The position numbers and the translations under genes were made by a program. Source: UBA5209 sp964625015 (GTDB taxonomy: Bacteria > Patescibacteriota > Dojkabacteria > SC72). Taken from it: a stretch of DNA of 12,641 bases. How positions within the stretch are numbered: the stretch's first letter is position 1; every line of letters begins with the position of its first letter. The notes beneath the pieces were generated by a model, which saw only the letters and a list, made by a program, of their open reading frames with translations, had not been told where the DNA came from and searched no databases. Shown here one piece after another: positions 1-6,145 of the stretch. The DNA is taken from the NCBI GenBank assembly GCA_964625015.1, contig CAZUZI010000027.1:1-12641 (forward strand). The letters are read 5' to 3'.

Positions 1-451
1 CAATATTTCCATCATCATCTTCATCTTCACCAGAAATACATAATGCAGATGATAACGCAAATCTTTTTATATAAGATATTAAAGAACCTATTGTCTGTAT
101 ATCATTCTTTGGAGGTTTAACTTTGAATTTAAATTTTATCCATTGTCCGCTAGAATGACTAAATAATGTTTCAACTCCTATTCCATCCACAGGAGTATAT
201 GGGGCTTGCATTACAGCAATTTCATTTATTGATAAAGGTAATCTTATTACATTTATAATATCAGATAAATTAGAATATTTACTTTTGAAGTAAGGATTTA
301 AAGTGCTTTTTTTTGGATTTGTTATATCCATTTGTGCCTTTGATATTGCAGATGATATTTTATCTATATTTTCTGTATGTATAAATCCGTCAAAATCTAT
401 AGATAAATCTGTATATTTCACTAATTCTTCATTATTCAATAATTGCTTCAT
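1..451 (-). CDS. erf: ERF-family single-strand annealing protein (C-terminus beyond left edge)
   Basis: Phage recombination protein predicted to bind single-stranded DNA and anneal complementary strands. The ATG at 451 begins 150 visible residues; the frame stays open to the left edge, so the C-terminus is missing. ERF-like features seen: an N-terminal helix with SSAISKAQMDI (33-43), a segment with NPYFKSKYSNLSDIINVIR (52-70), GVETLFSHSSGQWI (92-105) matching the family's strand and sGe turn, then IGSLISYIKRFAL (121-133), equivalent to the GSa-TYarRYaL motif, and the acidic GEDEDDDG (141-148) that follows it in ERF proteins. The order and spacing fit the ERF core well. The start lies inside the 3' end of the upstream 54-aa gene (20-nt overlap), so the two are probably translationally coupled and share the promoter at 622-650. 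Family assignment is strong; no function is tested here. Confidence 0.9.
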   Translation of the reverse strand, partial: MKQLLNNEELVKYTDLSIDFDGFIHTENIDKISSAISKAQMDITNPKKSTLNPYFKSKYSNLSDIINVIRLPLSINEIAVMQAPYTPVDGIGVETLFSHSSGQWIKFKFKVKPPKNDIQTIGSLISYIKRFALSSALCISGEDEDDDGNI

Positions 452-596
452 CTCCCTTCTTTAAATAATTCATAATAATAAATCTACAGAACGCCGATTT
501 ACTTAATCCTAATTTATCAGCTCCATCACATATAGAAATTAATTCTCTTTTAGAGAGATAAAGCTGAATTATTTCTAATCTTTTTTCTTTTTTCAC
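432..596 (-). CDS. 54-aa ribbon-helix-helix-like protein
   Basis: Small basic protein with a GTG start at 596, preceded by AGGAGGTGG at good spacing. The pattern KRLEIIQLYLSKRELISICD (5-24), then ADKLGLSKSAFCRFIIMNYL (26-45), matches the ribbon-helix-helix (CopG/Arc-like) layout: a short strand, helix A, a turn with the G-x-S-x-S-x-F-x-R signature, then helix B. Such proteins bind DNA as dimers through the strand, so a repressor role is inferred, possibly of its own promoter just upstream. Its 3' end overlaps the ERF start, making a two-gene operon. It could instead be a small accessory of the recombinase. The fold call comes from the motif only. Confidence 0.75.
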   Translation of the reverse strand: MKKEKRLEIIQLYLSKRELISICDGADKLGLSKSAFCRFIIMNYLKKGDEAIIE

Positions 597-621
597 TATT
601 ATTCCACCTCCTTATAATATT

Positions 622-650
622 ATTATAACATTTTTTATGCGTTCTGTCAA
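622..650 (-). promoter_or_regulatory. Sigma70-type promoter for the RHH/ERF operon
   Basis: On the minus strand TTGACA (650-645) and TATAAT (627-622) are both consensus, separated by exactly 17 nt. The -10 is extended (TGTTATAAT). A run of about 13 A residues lies a little upstream of the -35 and could act as an UP-like element. Initiation would fall near 615, just ahead of the SD at about 605-613, giving a very short leader. The promoter lies directly after the hairpin/CCGTC element at 681-707. Confidence 0.85.
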
Positions 651-680
651 TACTTTTATAATATTTTTTTTTTTTATAAC

Positions 681-707
681 GACGGAAGGCCGTAATTTAA
701 ACGGCCT
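681..707 (-). terminator. Hairpin + TCCGTC gene-end element 1
   Basis: Read on the minus strand: stem AGGCCGT, loop TTAAATT, stem ACGGCCT, then TCCGTC. It starts 8 nt after the stop codon of the 80-aa gene. No T-run follows, so it is not a canonical intrinsic terminator. It is grouped with six similar elements by architecture. Confidence 0.6.
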
Positions 708-715
708 ATATTATA

Positions 716-958
716 TTATTTTAGATTACCTTTATTATCGTATAAGTTCCTAAATCCAATAAAAATAGGACTATGAATATCTACTTTCTTAGGGAGATGT
801 ATTTTATTTTTATAACAATTATTTTTATTATAATATATTTCTACTGTTTTATGTTTAAAAATATTTTTATTTGAATTATTATTAAATAAATAATTTAAAA
901 TATTATTAATAATATTATCTATATAAATAATTATATTTTGTATTATATTATATTTCAT
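716..958 (-). CDS. 80-aa protein of unknown function
   Basis: I do not recognise it. ATG at 958 follows a GAGGT SD that lies inside the last codons of the gene before it, with 3 nt between that gene's stop and this start, so expression is coupled. The first half is an Ile/Asn-rich segment (IIIYIDNIINNILNYL, about residues 9-24) that could be an amphipathic or weak membrane helix. The second half is Lys/Asn-rich and basic and ends in NLYDNKGNLK. It is the last gene of its unit and is followed by hairpin element 1. Confidence 0.6.
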   Translation of the reverse strand: MKYNIIQNIIIYIDNIINNILNYLFNNNSNKNIFKHKTVEIYYNKNNCYKNKIHLPKKVDIHSPIFIGFRNLYDNKGNLK

Positions 959-961
959 ATA

Positions 962-1150
962 TTATACCTCATTATAATTATTTTTAATTTTATTATATTC
1001 ATTTTTTATTTCTTGAATCATATCATACCTACCACATGCATAACCATAATCATATCCAACTTTATATCTATTATTATATAATTTTCTATTATCATAGACT
1101 AATAATCCTATTATTATACCACATATAAAACTATATATAAACATTATCAT
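962..1150 (-). CDS. 62-aa predicted single-pass membrane protein
   Basis: Unrecognised. An N-terminal hydrophobic stretch (FIYSFICGIIIGLLVYD, about residues 4-20) looks like one transmembrane helix or uncleaved signal anchor. It is followed by a polar, Tyr-rich segment (VGYDYGYACGRYDMIQEI) and a Lys/Asn-rich tail that may be helical. The start at 1150 is preceded by AGAGGAG at slightly long spacing; a second ATG two codons in is an alternative. It sits 20 nt after the 131-aa gene and 3 nt before the 80-aa gene, in a compact four-gene unit. Confidence 0.6.
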   Translation of the reverse strand: MIMFIYSFICGIIIGLLVYDNRKLYNNRYKVGYDYGYACGRYDMIQEIKNEYNKIKNNYNEV

Positions 1151-1170
1151 TTTATTATAACTCCTCTTAT

Positions 1171-1566
1171 TTAATATTTAATAAATCCTAAAACACCTTT
1201 AATATTTTTATTTTTATAATCTTTAATTTGAAGATCTGAATCTGGACTTATTGCTTTACCAAAAAACAACTTAGTTTTAAGTCCACATAAATTACTAACT
1301 ATAGGCCATGAATTTCCTATTAACTTTTTTATTTCGTTAAATTGTAATGGTTTATGTTTTTTGTAAAATATTAAACTTCCTCCATGTCTTACAAAAGATG
1401 GAATTCCACCTATTAATCCTCCTGGTTTTTTAGTAAAAGCTATTCTTGCCTCTATACCAGAAGGAGGAATTTCTAAAATAGAATCACCATTAGAATTAAG
1501 TAGCATCACATGATGATTCGTAAAATTTATAAACTCCTCTCCATTATGTTTTATTTTATTAGGCAT
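1171..1566 (-). CDS. 131-aa phage protein of the N-x-T-x-H ... PPSG-x-x-AR type
   Basis: ATG at 1566 has the SD AAAGGA about 9 nt upstream. The N-terminus INFTNHHVMLLNSNG (13-27), then IPPSGIEAR (33-41), later WPIVSNL (87-93) and ISPDSD (106-111), ending in a short hydrophobic GVLGF (124-128). This resembles, from memory, a widespread group of short phage and plasmid proteins that begin N-L-T-P-H and carry IPPSG-x-x-AR, with a central I-V-S and a terminal G-x-x-G-f strand. I know no established function for that group. Here the usual NLTPH reads NFTNH. The order of motifs supports family membership; the assignment is by eye. Confidence 0.7.
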   Translation of the reverse strand: MPNKIKHNGEEFINFTNHHVMLLNSNGDSILEIPPSGIEARIAFTKKPGGLIGGIPSFVRHGGSLIFYKKHKPLQFNEIKKLIGNSWPIVSNLCGLKTKLFFGKAISPDSDLQIKDYKNKNIKGVLGFIKY

Positions 1567-1594
1567 GTCTTAGCATCCTTTCTATATTTTTTTT

Positions 1595-1834
1595 TTACCA
1601 AAAATATTCATATTTTTTATTATGAATTTGTTTATATTTATGTTCCCATATCTTTTTATAGTATTTAGTTTTATTATTTAATATCATTAAATGAAAATCA
1701 AATATATATCCATAATTTAATCTATTTCCTTTCCTTATAGAATATAAATTACATCCATGATTAAAACATAATCTACATTCATTATTAAATAATAAATGAG
1801 ATTTAATTATAAATTCATGTGAATTAAATAACAT
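1595..1834 (-). CDS. 79-aa protein of unknown function
   Basis: First gene of the unit 1834-716. ATG at 1834 has an AAGGAGA SD. The protein is rich in His, Asn, Tyr and Lys and contains ECRLCFNHGC (about residues 19-28), a C-x2-C-x4-C cluster that could bind a metal but lacks a clear second knuckle. The C-terminus is basic and aromatic and ends in EYFW. Not recognised. Hairpin element 2 lies 45 nt upstream of its start. Confidence 0.55.
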   Translation of the reverse strand: MLFNSHEFIIKSHLLFNNECRLCFNHGCNLYSIRKGNRLNYGYIFDFHLMILNNKTKYYKKIWEHKYKQIHNKKYEYFW

Positions 1835-1878
1835 TTTATATCTCCTTTATTTTTTTAAAAAAAATTAATATTAAATTC

Positions 1879-1912
1879 GACGGAAACTAATAGAGAACAA
1901 ATCCCTATTAGT
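1879..1912 (-). terminator. Hairpin + TTCCGTC gene-end element 2
   Basis: Minus strand: stem ACTAATAG, 11-nt loop, stem CTATTAGT, then TTCCGTC. It starts 9 nt after the stop codon of the 48-aa membrane gene. A T-run occurs further downstream (about 1857-1866 on the plus strand as A/T tracts) but not next to the stem. Confidence 0.6.
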
Positions 1913-1921
1913 ATTTTTAAA

Positions 1922-2068
1922 TTATTTAATAAATAATAAATTAACAAATATTAATATTAATACTATTACTAGCGGTATTCCAACTAATATTGTTAGTATG
2001 AATAACACACACGATATACCAACTATATTTACTAATATTTTCCATAAAAAAGATATTATTCTATCCAT
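1922..2068 (-). CDS. 48-aa hydrophobic membrane peptide
   Basis: A short frame starting ATG at 2068 and ending TAA at 1922. It begins MDRIISFLWKILVNI and continues through an almost wholly hydrophobic stretch (VLFILTILVGIPLVIVLILI, about residues 21-40) to FVNLLFIK. It reads as one long or two short membrane helices joined at a Gly-Ile-Pro kink. An AATGGGGATAG sequence upstream offers a G-rich SD. It follows the zinc-finger gene by 30 nt and ends the unit, with hairpin element 2 9 nt after its stop, which supports it as a real gene. Function unknown; holin-like or toxin-like roles cannot be told from sequence. Confidence 0.6.
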   Translation of the reverse strand: MDRIISFLWKILVNIVGISCVLFILTILVGIPLVIVLILIFVNLLFIK

Positions 2069-2098
2069 ATATACTATCCCCATTCTATAAATACTGTA

Positions 2099-3112
2099 TT
2101 ATTTTATGGTTTTATTATATTTTTCATTATTATATATATCACCTCCATTATAATACAAACAATCTCTTGAACATACTTCATATTCTTTTTCTCCAATATA
2201 CATTGGATATCCCTTTCCAATTATAAAATAATCGTGACAAAAGTCACATCTTCCAATTTGTTCTAATTCATACATAAATCCACATTTACATGTAAATGCA
2301 TGAAGTCCATTACATGGAGTAACATTTATACATTTACACGTATTATTATAATCATATTCGTCTTTCATACTTATTATTTCTTCTTCTTCATATTCAAAAT
2401 TAATATCATTATTAAATAATTCACTTTTATTAAATCCACAAAATTCACATATATCATTATCTATATCTTGTATAGATCCACAATACATACATTCATATTT
2501 ATTACTAATAATATTATTATTAATATTTTTATCTAAATCAACTTCATTATTTTTAACAGATAATAAATGACATTCGCAATCAATTTTTGTATTCCCACAA
2601 TCATTACACCATTCAGTGTAAATAATTGTATTTATACCATCTGGATACACTTTATAATTCATAGAATGAATAATTTTTAAATTATTTTTTTTCTCTTTTT
2701 TCTTTTCGTAATAATCTTTAGAATAATATGTTACTATCTTAGAACTGGAATTACTTAATATATTATTTTTATTTTCTTTTTTCCATTTTCTTTTACAAGA
2801 AACCATTTTATCTTTTATTTTTATTACTTTATTTGAACTTCCAGATACATTATAATATGTATTATAACAATCATTCGAACAAAAATTAATATATTTATTT
2901 AAAGTATCATCATACGTTCTTATTCCTTTATTATATATAAAGTCGGATTCACAATGTTCACACACATCAATTTCTACTGGATAATATGTATATCCACATT
3001 CACAGTAATAACTATCCTTTATATAATTAAATTCAACCAATTTACATTTACATGTTTTATTTTTTGAATTTCCATTATATTTTTTATGATTATTTTTATT
3101 TTTTAATCGCAT
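2099..3112 (-). CDS. Standalone multi-zinc-finger protein with a duplicated treble-clef-like domain
   Basis: Numbered from the ATG at 3112 (337 aa), which has AAAGGA at ideal spacing; an in-frame ATG at 3187 adds 25 residues but has AAGG abutting it. Domain 1: CKC 21-23, CECG 37-40, CEHC 51-54, CSNDC 78-82. Domain 2 at the C-terminus repeats it: CKC 259-261, CKCG 275-278, CDFC 289-292, CSRDC 314-318, with equal spacings of 16 and 14 residues between the first three blocks. The CxxC...CSxDC part resembles MYM/FCS-type treble clefs. Between them are a basic Lys/Asn/Ser linker, a CNDC-x6-CEC knuckle (169-181) and a CMYC...CEFC zinc ribbon (208-225), then an acidic stretch. The CxxC-x6-CxC knuckle is shared with the ligases' tails, which links it to that system. 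No enzymatic domain is visible; a binding or adaptor role is inferred. Confidence 0.75.
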   Translation of the reverse strand: MRLKNKNNHKKYNGNSKNKTCKCKLVEFNYIKDSYYCECGYTYYPVEIDVCEHCESDFIYNKGIRTYDDTLNKYINFCSNDCYNTYYNVSGSSNKVIKIKDKMVSCKRKWKKENKNNILSNSSSKIVTYYSKDYYEKKKEKKNNLKIIHSMNYKVYPDGINTIIYTEWCNDCGNTKIDCECHLLSVKNNEVDLDKNINNNIISNKYECMYCGSIQDIDNDICEFCGFNKSELFNNDINFEYEEEEIISMKDEYDYNNTCKCINVTPCNGLHAFTCKCGFMYELEQIGRCDFCHDYFIIGKGYPMYIGEKEYEVCSRDCLYYNGGDIYNNEKYNKTIK

Positions 3113-3125
3113 ATTATCATCCTTT
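3113..3125 (-). promoter_or_regulatory. Ribosome binding site that favours the start at 3112
   Basis: Minus-strand AAAGGATGATAATATG places an SD-like AAAGGA 7 nt before the ATG at 3112. The upstream in-frame ATG at 3187 has its only purine-rich block (AAGG) directly abutting it, which is too close to work well. Confidence 0.55.
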
Positions 3126-3206
3126 CTTTTATAAAAATCATCTAAATTATATTTAGTAATTATAATTTTCTTTATTTTAATCACCATCCTTATTTTATTT
3201 TTAAAA

Positions 3207-3242
3207 TACGGAATAGTTAACTACTATTAAATAGTTAACTAT
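3207..3242 (-). terminator. Hairpin + TCCGTA gene-end element 3
   Basis: Minus strand: perfect 11-bp stem ATAGTTAACTA / TAGTTAACTAT with an 8-nt loop, then TCCGTA. This is the only copy where the box ends in A instead of C. It starts 8 nt after the stop codon of the 37-aa zinc-ribbon gene. Confidence 0.6.
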
Positions 3243-3250
3243 TTTATTAA

Positions 3251-3364
3251 CTATCTATAATTTATTAATTTACCACATTTTTCACAAATATGATAATTAA
3301 TTCTATTTATTAAATAATTAATTGTATTACAATGAGGACATGTGAATTTTATATACATAGCCAT
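3251..3364 (-). CDS. 37-aa zinc ribbon
   Basis: Short frame MAMYIKFTCPHCNTINYL... ending in TAG at 3251. It has CPHC (9-12) and CEKCG (28-32), the two knuckles of a compact zinc ribbon, and little else. Its ATG overlaps the stop codon of the preceding gene (TAATG) and an AGGGGGT SD lies about 10 nt upstream, so it is probably coupled. It is the last gene of the amidoligase A/amidotransferase unit, followed after 8 nt by hairpin element 3. The paired Cys motifs, the SD and this position support a real gene. A small nucleic-acid-binding or protein-docking role is inferred only. Confidence 0.7.
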   Translation of the reverse strand: MAMYIKFTCPHCNTINYLINRINYHICEKCGKLINYR

Positions 3365-3699
3365 TATATATATACCCCCTTTAATGATTTTATAGTATTC
3401 ATTAATGAACATAATTCATCTGTTGAAACATTATTTTTAGTTGAATTATTCCAATTTAAAAATTTTATTCCAGCAGAAGATATTTTTCCATTATATAATA
3501 TAGTAACCTCACAATCATCAGATTGATTTATATCTTTTATTTTTTTATTGAAATTAATAGATTTTGATTTCTCTCCAAACATTATGGAAATTCCATATCC
3601 ATTGATAAAATTAAATCTTATTCCACGTCTATTAATTTTTCTTCCATATAAATTAATAGAATCATGTATAAGTTCTATGTTATTATAATCTTTATTCAT
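3364..3699 (-). CDS. 111-aa protein of unknown function
   Basis: ATG at 3699 follows AAGGAGG at good spacing, 10 nt after the stop of the 106-aa gene. The sequence alternates strands and turns (NRRGIRFNFINGYGISIMFG, about 24-43; CEVTILYNGKISSAGIKFL, about 63-81) and then has a helical end (STDELCSLMNTIKSLKG). It looks like a small beta-rich soluble domain. I do not recognise it. It lies in the amidoligase A/amidotransferase operon and overlaps the 37-aa zinc ribbon by 1 nt. Confidence 0.65.
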   Translation of the reverse strand: MNKDYNNIELIHDSINLYGRKINRRGIRFNFINGYGISIMFGEKSKSINFNKKIKDINQSDDCEVTILYNGKISSAGIKFLNWNNSTKNNVSTDELCSLMNTIKSLKGVYI

Positions 3700-3709
3700 A
3701 TTAACCTCC

Positions 3710-4030
3710 TTATTGTATAAGTATAGATGGATATAAATATCCGTCTACTGGAAATACATCTCTATGTAGAGATGTTTTAATTATTTTATTGTAGTTTTTT
3801 TCTTCTAATAATACCCATTCCTTTTTTCTTAAAAAAAGAGGCCATCTAAATAACATTCTTTTATCATCTCTATCGACCAAAAACCATTTCATATTATTTA
3901 ATAATTCTTCTTTAGAATTATTTATTTTATTATTTCTTTTTAAACTAGTAACAGAAATCTGATCCATATAAATTTGGTCTAGTGACTGCTGTAACGAACT
4001 CGTTAATTTCATTTTCTTCTTTTTCTTCAT
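3710..4030 (-). CDS. 106-aa protein of unknown function overlapping the amidotransferase end
   Basis: The frame begins inside the last 86 bases of the amidotransferase gene. The ATG at 4030 has AAGGAG about 12 nt upstream, a little far; the Lys-rich start (MKKKKKMKL) may simply reflect the overlap, and an internal Met at 3967 is a poorer alternative because it lacks an SD. The body has KWFLVDRDDKRMLFRWPLFL (about 49-68) and then KEWVLLEEKNYNKII and FPVDGYLYPSILIQ: aromatic, soluble, with no known motif. Not recognised. The overlap implies coupling with the amidotransferase. Confidence 0.6.
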   Translation of the reverse strand: MKKKKKMKLTSSLQQSLDQIYMDQISVTSLKRNNKINNSKEELLNNMKWFLVDRDDKRMLFRWPLFLRKKEWVLLEEKNYNKIIKTSLHRDVFPVDGYLYPSILIQ

Positions 4031-4892
4031 TTTTTATTTCTTCTCCTTTTATTGTGGTAGTAGAAGATATATTATTACTATTAATTCCATAATTACTATT
4101 AAAATCTTTTTGTTGTTCTGTAGATGTAACATTATTATTTTTATTATAATTATATCCACAATATTCATCAAAACTACTATATGTTTTAATATCTTTATTA
4201 TATCCATAATATCCATAATTTCCACTATATCCAAAAGTATCATACTTTATATTATTATTTTCATATGGATATAATATATATTGTCCTTTTTTAATCTTCT
4301 TTTCTTTTTTATCAGAAGAAAAATATCCAGTTGAAGTAAATATTTTAAAATCTCCATTATCAGTTTTTATAAAATCTACTTCTGAAAATCTATAATAATT
4401 AAATACCTTTACAAGATATGGATATTGAACTACTATAGTAGATCCACTATATCCTTCTATCTTAAATAATTCATCCAATAATATATCTATAGAAGCAGAA
4501 GTATAATACTTACGAAGATGTGAGGCTAGTATATTGGTATCACTTTTATATGCATGATATGGTGCATTTCTAAGTGTACCATTATGAGCTATAAAAGCAT
4601 TAGCTTCTTTACCTAAAAAGAATGGATGATTATTTAATAACATAGTAGATCCTCTAGATGTTATTCTAGTATGAAATAACCAACCATTTGTCGTTTGATA
4701 TTTTTTTGCTAATTTTATTAAATTAGTCATACTATTTTTACTTTTAATTAGCGTTGGCTTTCCATTATTTTTATTAAAAAAAGATACACCACATCCATCG
4801 GAATTATATTCAAAAGTTTCTTCTAGAAATTCTTGGATTTTCCATTCATTTAATACATTTTTTTGTTCTGGAATATAGGTTATATGACACAT
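3945..4892 (-). CDS. Class II glutamine amidotransferase (Ntn-hydrolase)
   Basis: Predicted to hydrolyse glutamine to glutamate and ammonia, or to act as a related Ntn amidohydrolase. The start ATG at 4892 (SD GGAGGAATG) gives MC, placing the catalytic nucleophile at Cys2. Family motifs follow in order: YNSDGCGVSFF (29-39, usual N-x-DG-x-G), HTRITSRG (74-81), NNHPF (87-91), AFIAHNGTL (99-107, oxyanion-hole NG) and KSDTNILA (116-123). The catalytic domain ends near residue 200. The rest is a Tyr/Gly/Asn-rich, then Glu/Gln-rich low-complexity tail, absent from typical small members. No synthetase or phosphosugar domain is fused, so ammonia would go to a partner; the gene 32 nt upstream is amidoligase A, and two more ligases lie nearby. 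Stop TAG. The family call is firm; the partnership is inferred. Confidence 0.92.
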   Translation of the reverse strand: MCHITYIPEQKNVLNEWKIQEFLEETFEYNSDGCGVSFFNKNNGKPTLIKSKNSMTNLIKLAKKYQTTNGWLFHTRITSRGSTMLLNNHPFFLGKEANAFIAHNGTLRNAPYHAYKSDTNILASHLRKYYTSASIDILLDELFKIEGYSGSTIVVQYPYLVKVFNYYRFSEVDFIKTDNGDFKIFTSTGYFSSDKKEKKIKKGQYILYPYENNNIKYDTFGYSGNYGYYGYNKDIKTYSSFDEYCGYNYNKNNNVTSTEQQKDFNSNYGINSNNISSTTTIKGEEIKNEEKEENEINEFVTAVTRPNLYGSDFCY

Positions 4893-4924
4893 TTATATAC
4901 ATTCCTCCTTTTTTTAAAAAAAAA

Positions 4925-6031
4925 TTAACAACAACATTCATATTCGTAGTTTCCACAACAGTTACATATATCTTCTTCATATCTATATTCATCACATGAA
5001 CAATTATAAGTCGTTCTAAGACAACTATCACATATATTATCATAATATCTAATTATTTTTTCACTTTTTATATCCCACGAATCATATATATCAATTAATA
5101 ATAAATCATTTATATTATTATTAATTAATAATTCTTTGTTAAATGAATCTAATAATGAAAATCCACTTCCGAATGAATCTTCATTTTCTTCCCACCATTT
5201 TATTATTGGTTTATATTTATTTTTAGATAATATATTATAAATCTTACTAAAATCCTTATTTCCAATTTCATTATATAATTCAATAAATAATTTATCAATT
5301 CCATTAGTAATAGCCTTGCTATATGATGAAAATAATTGTATATTGTTATAAAATAAATTATAAAGATATAGAAAATTTATAAACATATAAGAATTTATAT
5401 ATTTAAAAAATAAATCTTTATTAGACATAACTGAAGAAAATAGTCTAAATTCAAACCCTATAGAATCTGCATCAATTTTTTCTAAATTATATCTAGGAAA
5501 AATATTATTATTGTTAAAATATTTAATTCTTAGACTATTATTATAATTTCCATAGATATAATTATTTCTTCGTGATTCACCTAAATCACCTTCTATTTTA
5601 TTTAAAATATAGATAGGAAATTTATTCTTAAAATAATTTTTATATTTATTTTTATCAAAATCTTCAATTAATATTTCATGTATAGATTTCATATTTATAC
5701 TAAATGTAATATGTAATCCACAAGGCATGTTTTTGTCATAATCTTCACAACAATTATTATTAACTGCATATGGCGCAAATATAAGATCCATATCAGGTAA
5801 TGAATCACTGTAACTATATAATATAGATCTTATATCTTTTTCTAGTTCTAATAGAGATTCTACTGGATTTGATCTTAACTCTACAGTATCGTATCTACCA
5901 TCACATCCTAATTTATCATTAAAATCTAACCAATCATGTGCATAAGCACATGTTTTACCATAATTATTAGTTAAAAATCCTTCAGACTCAATTCCAAATT
6001 TAAGTCCAAGCATTTTTGATAAATTACTCAT
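4925..6031 (-). CDS. GS-fold COOH-NH2 ligase (amidoligase A), short zinc tail
   Basis: Predicted ATP-dependent ligase joining a carboxylate to an amine, in the glutamine-synthetase-like amidoligase superfamily (Amidoligase_2 / phiEco32-type). Motifs: FGIESEG (12-18, metal-binding E-x-E), DGRYDTVEL...P (44-56), CGLHITFSI (104-112), KIEGD (145-149), YG (160-161) and FEFRLF (193-198). The same blocks occur in order in both paralogs. Residues about 200-333 are helical and unassigned. The last 35 residues (334-368) hold ten cysteines, starting CDSC-x6-CSC and ending CCC. The start ATG at 6031 has TAAGGAGG at good spacing. First gene of a five-gene unit with its own promoter (6053-6081), followed by the amidotransferase. 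The substrate is unknown. It is the shortest paralog and could be the catalytic partner of the amidotransferase. Confidence 0.88.
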   Translation of the reverse strand: MSNLSKMLGLKFGIESEGFLTNNYGKTCAYAHDWLDFNDKLGCDGRYDTVELRSNPVESLLELEKDIRSILYSYSDSLPDMDLIFAPYAVNNNCCEDYDKNMPCGLHITFSINMKSIHEILIEDFDKNKYKNYFKNKFPIYILNKIEGDLGESRRNNYIYGNYNNSLRIKYFNNNNIFPRYNLEKIDADSIGFEFRLFSSVMSNKDLFFKYINSYMFINFLYLYNLFYNNIQLFSSYSKAITNGIDKLFIELYNEIGNKDFSKIYNILSKNKYKPIIKWWEENEDSFGSGFSLLDSFNKELLINNNINDLLLIDIYDSWDIKSEKIIRYYDNICDSCLRTTYNCSCDEYRYEEDICNCCGNYEYECCC

Positions 6032-6052
6032 ACTATACCTCCTTATGTTATT

Positions 6053-6081
6053 ATTATAACATATTTTATATTAAAAATCAA
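6053..6081 (-). promoter_or_regulatory. Sigma70-type promoter for the amidoligase A/amidotransferase operon
   Basis: Minus strand TTGATT (6081-6076), 17-nt spacer, TATAAT (6058-6053), with an extended -10 (TGTTATAATAATA). The -10 region matches the promoter at 622-650 over 13 bases. It lies between hairpin element 4 and the SD, leaving a leader of about 15-20 nt. Confidence 0.8.
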
Positions 6082-6107
6082 TAATAAATTAAATATAAAA
6101 TACGTTA

Positions 6108-6133
6108 GACGGAAGTCGCTAATATTAGCGACT
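6108..6133 (-). terminator. Hairpin + TCCGTC gene-end element 4
   Basis: A perfect 20-nt palindrome at 6114-6133 (arms AGTCGCTA and TAGCGACT around ATAT), directly followed on the minus strand by TCCGTC. It starts 12 nt after the stop codon of amidoligase B, and the next promoter follows it. Confidence 0.65.
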
Positions 6134-6145
6134 AATTTTATAATT

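Noticed and set aside
681..707. Element 1 as a plus-strand intrinsic terminator because of the adjacent T-run
   Set aside because: The T-run at about 665-675 lies 5' of the hairpin on the plus strand, the wrong side, and no plus-strand gene ends here.
3332..3526. Plus-strand open frame of 64 codons
   Set aside because: It lies antisense over the 111-aa and 37-aa genes, has no good SD, and the region is coding on the other strand.
4049..4243. Minus-strand Ile-rich open frame
   Set aside because: Alternate frame of the amidotransferase's low-complexity tail, with no independent SD.
4846..5043. Minus-strand 65-codon open frame across the amidoligase A/amidotransferase junction
   Set aside because: Shifted-frame shadow of the ligase's Cys-rich tail and the amidotransferase start.
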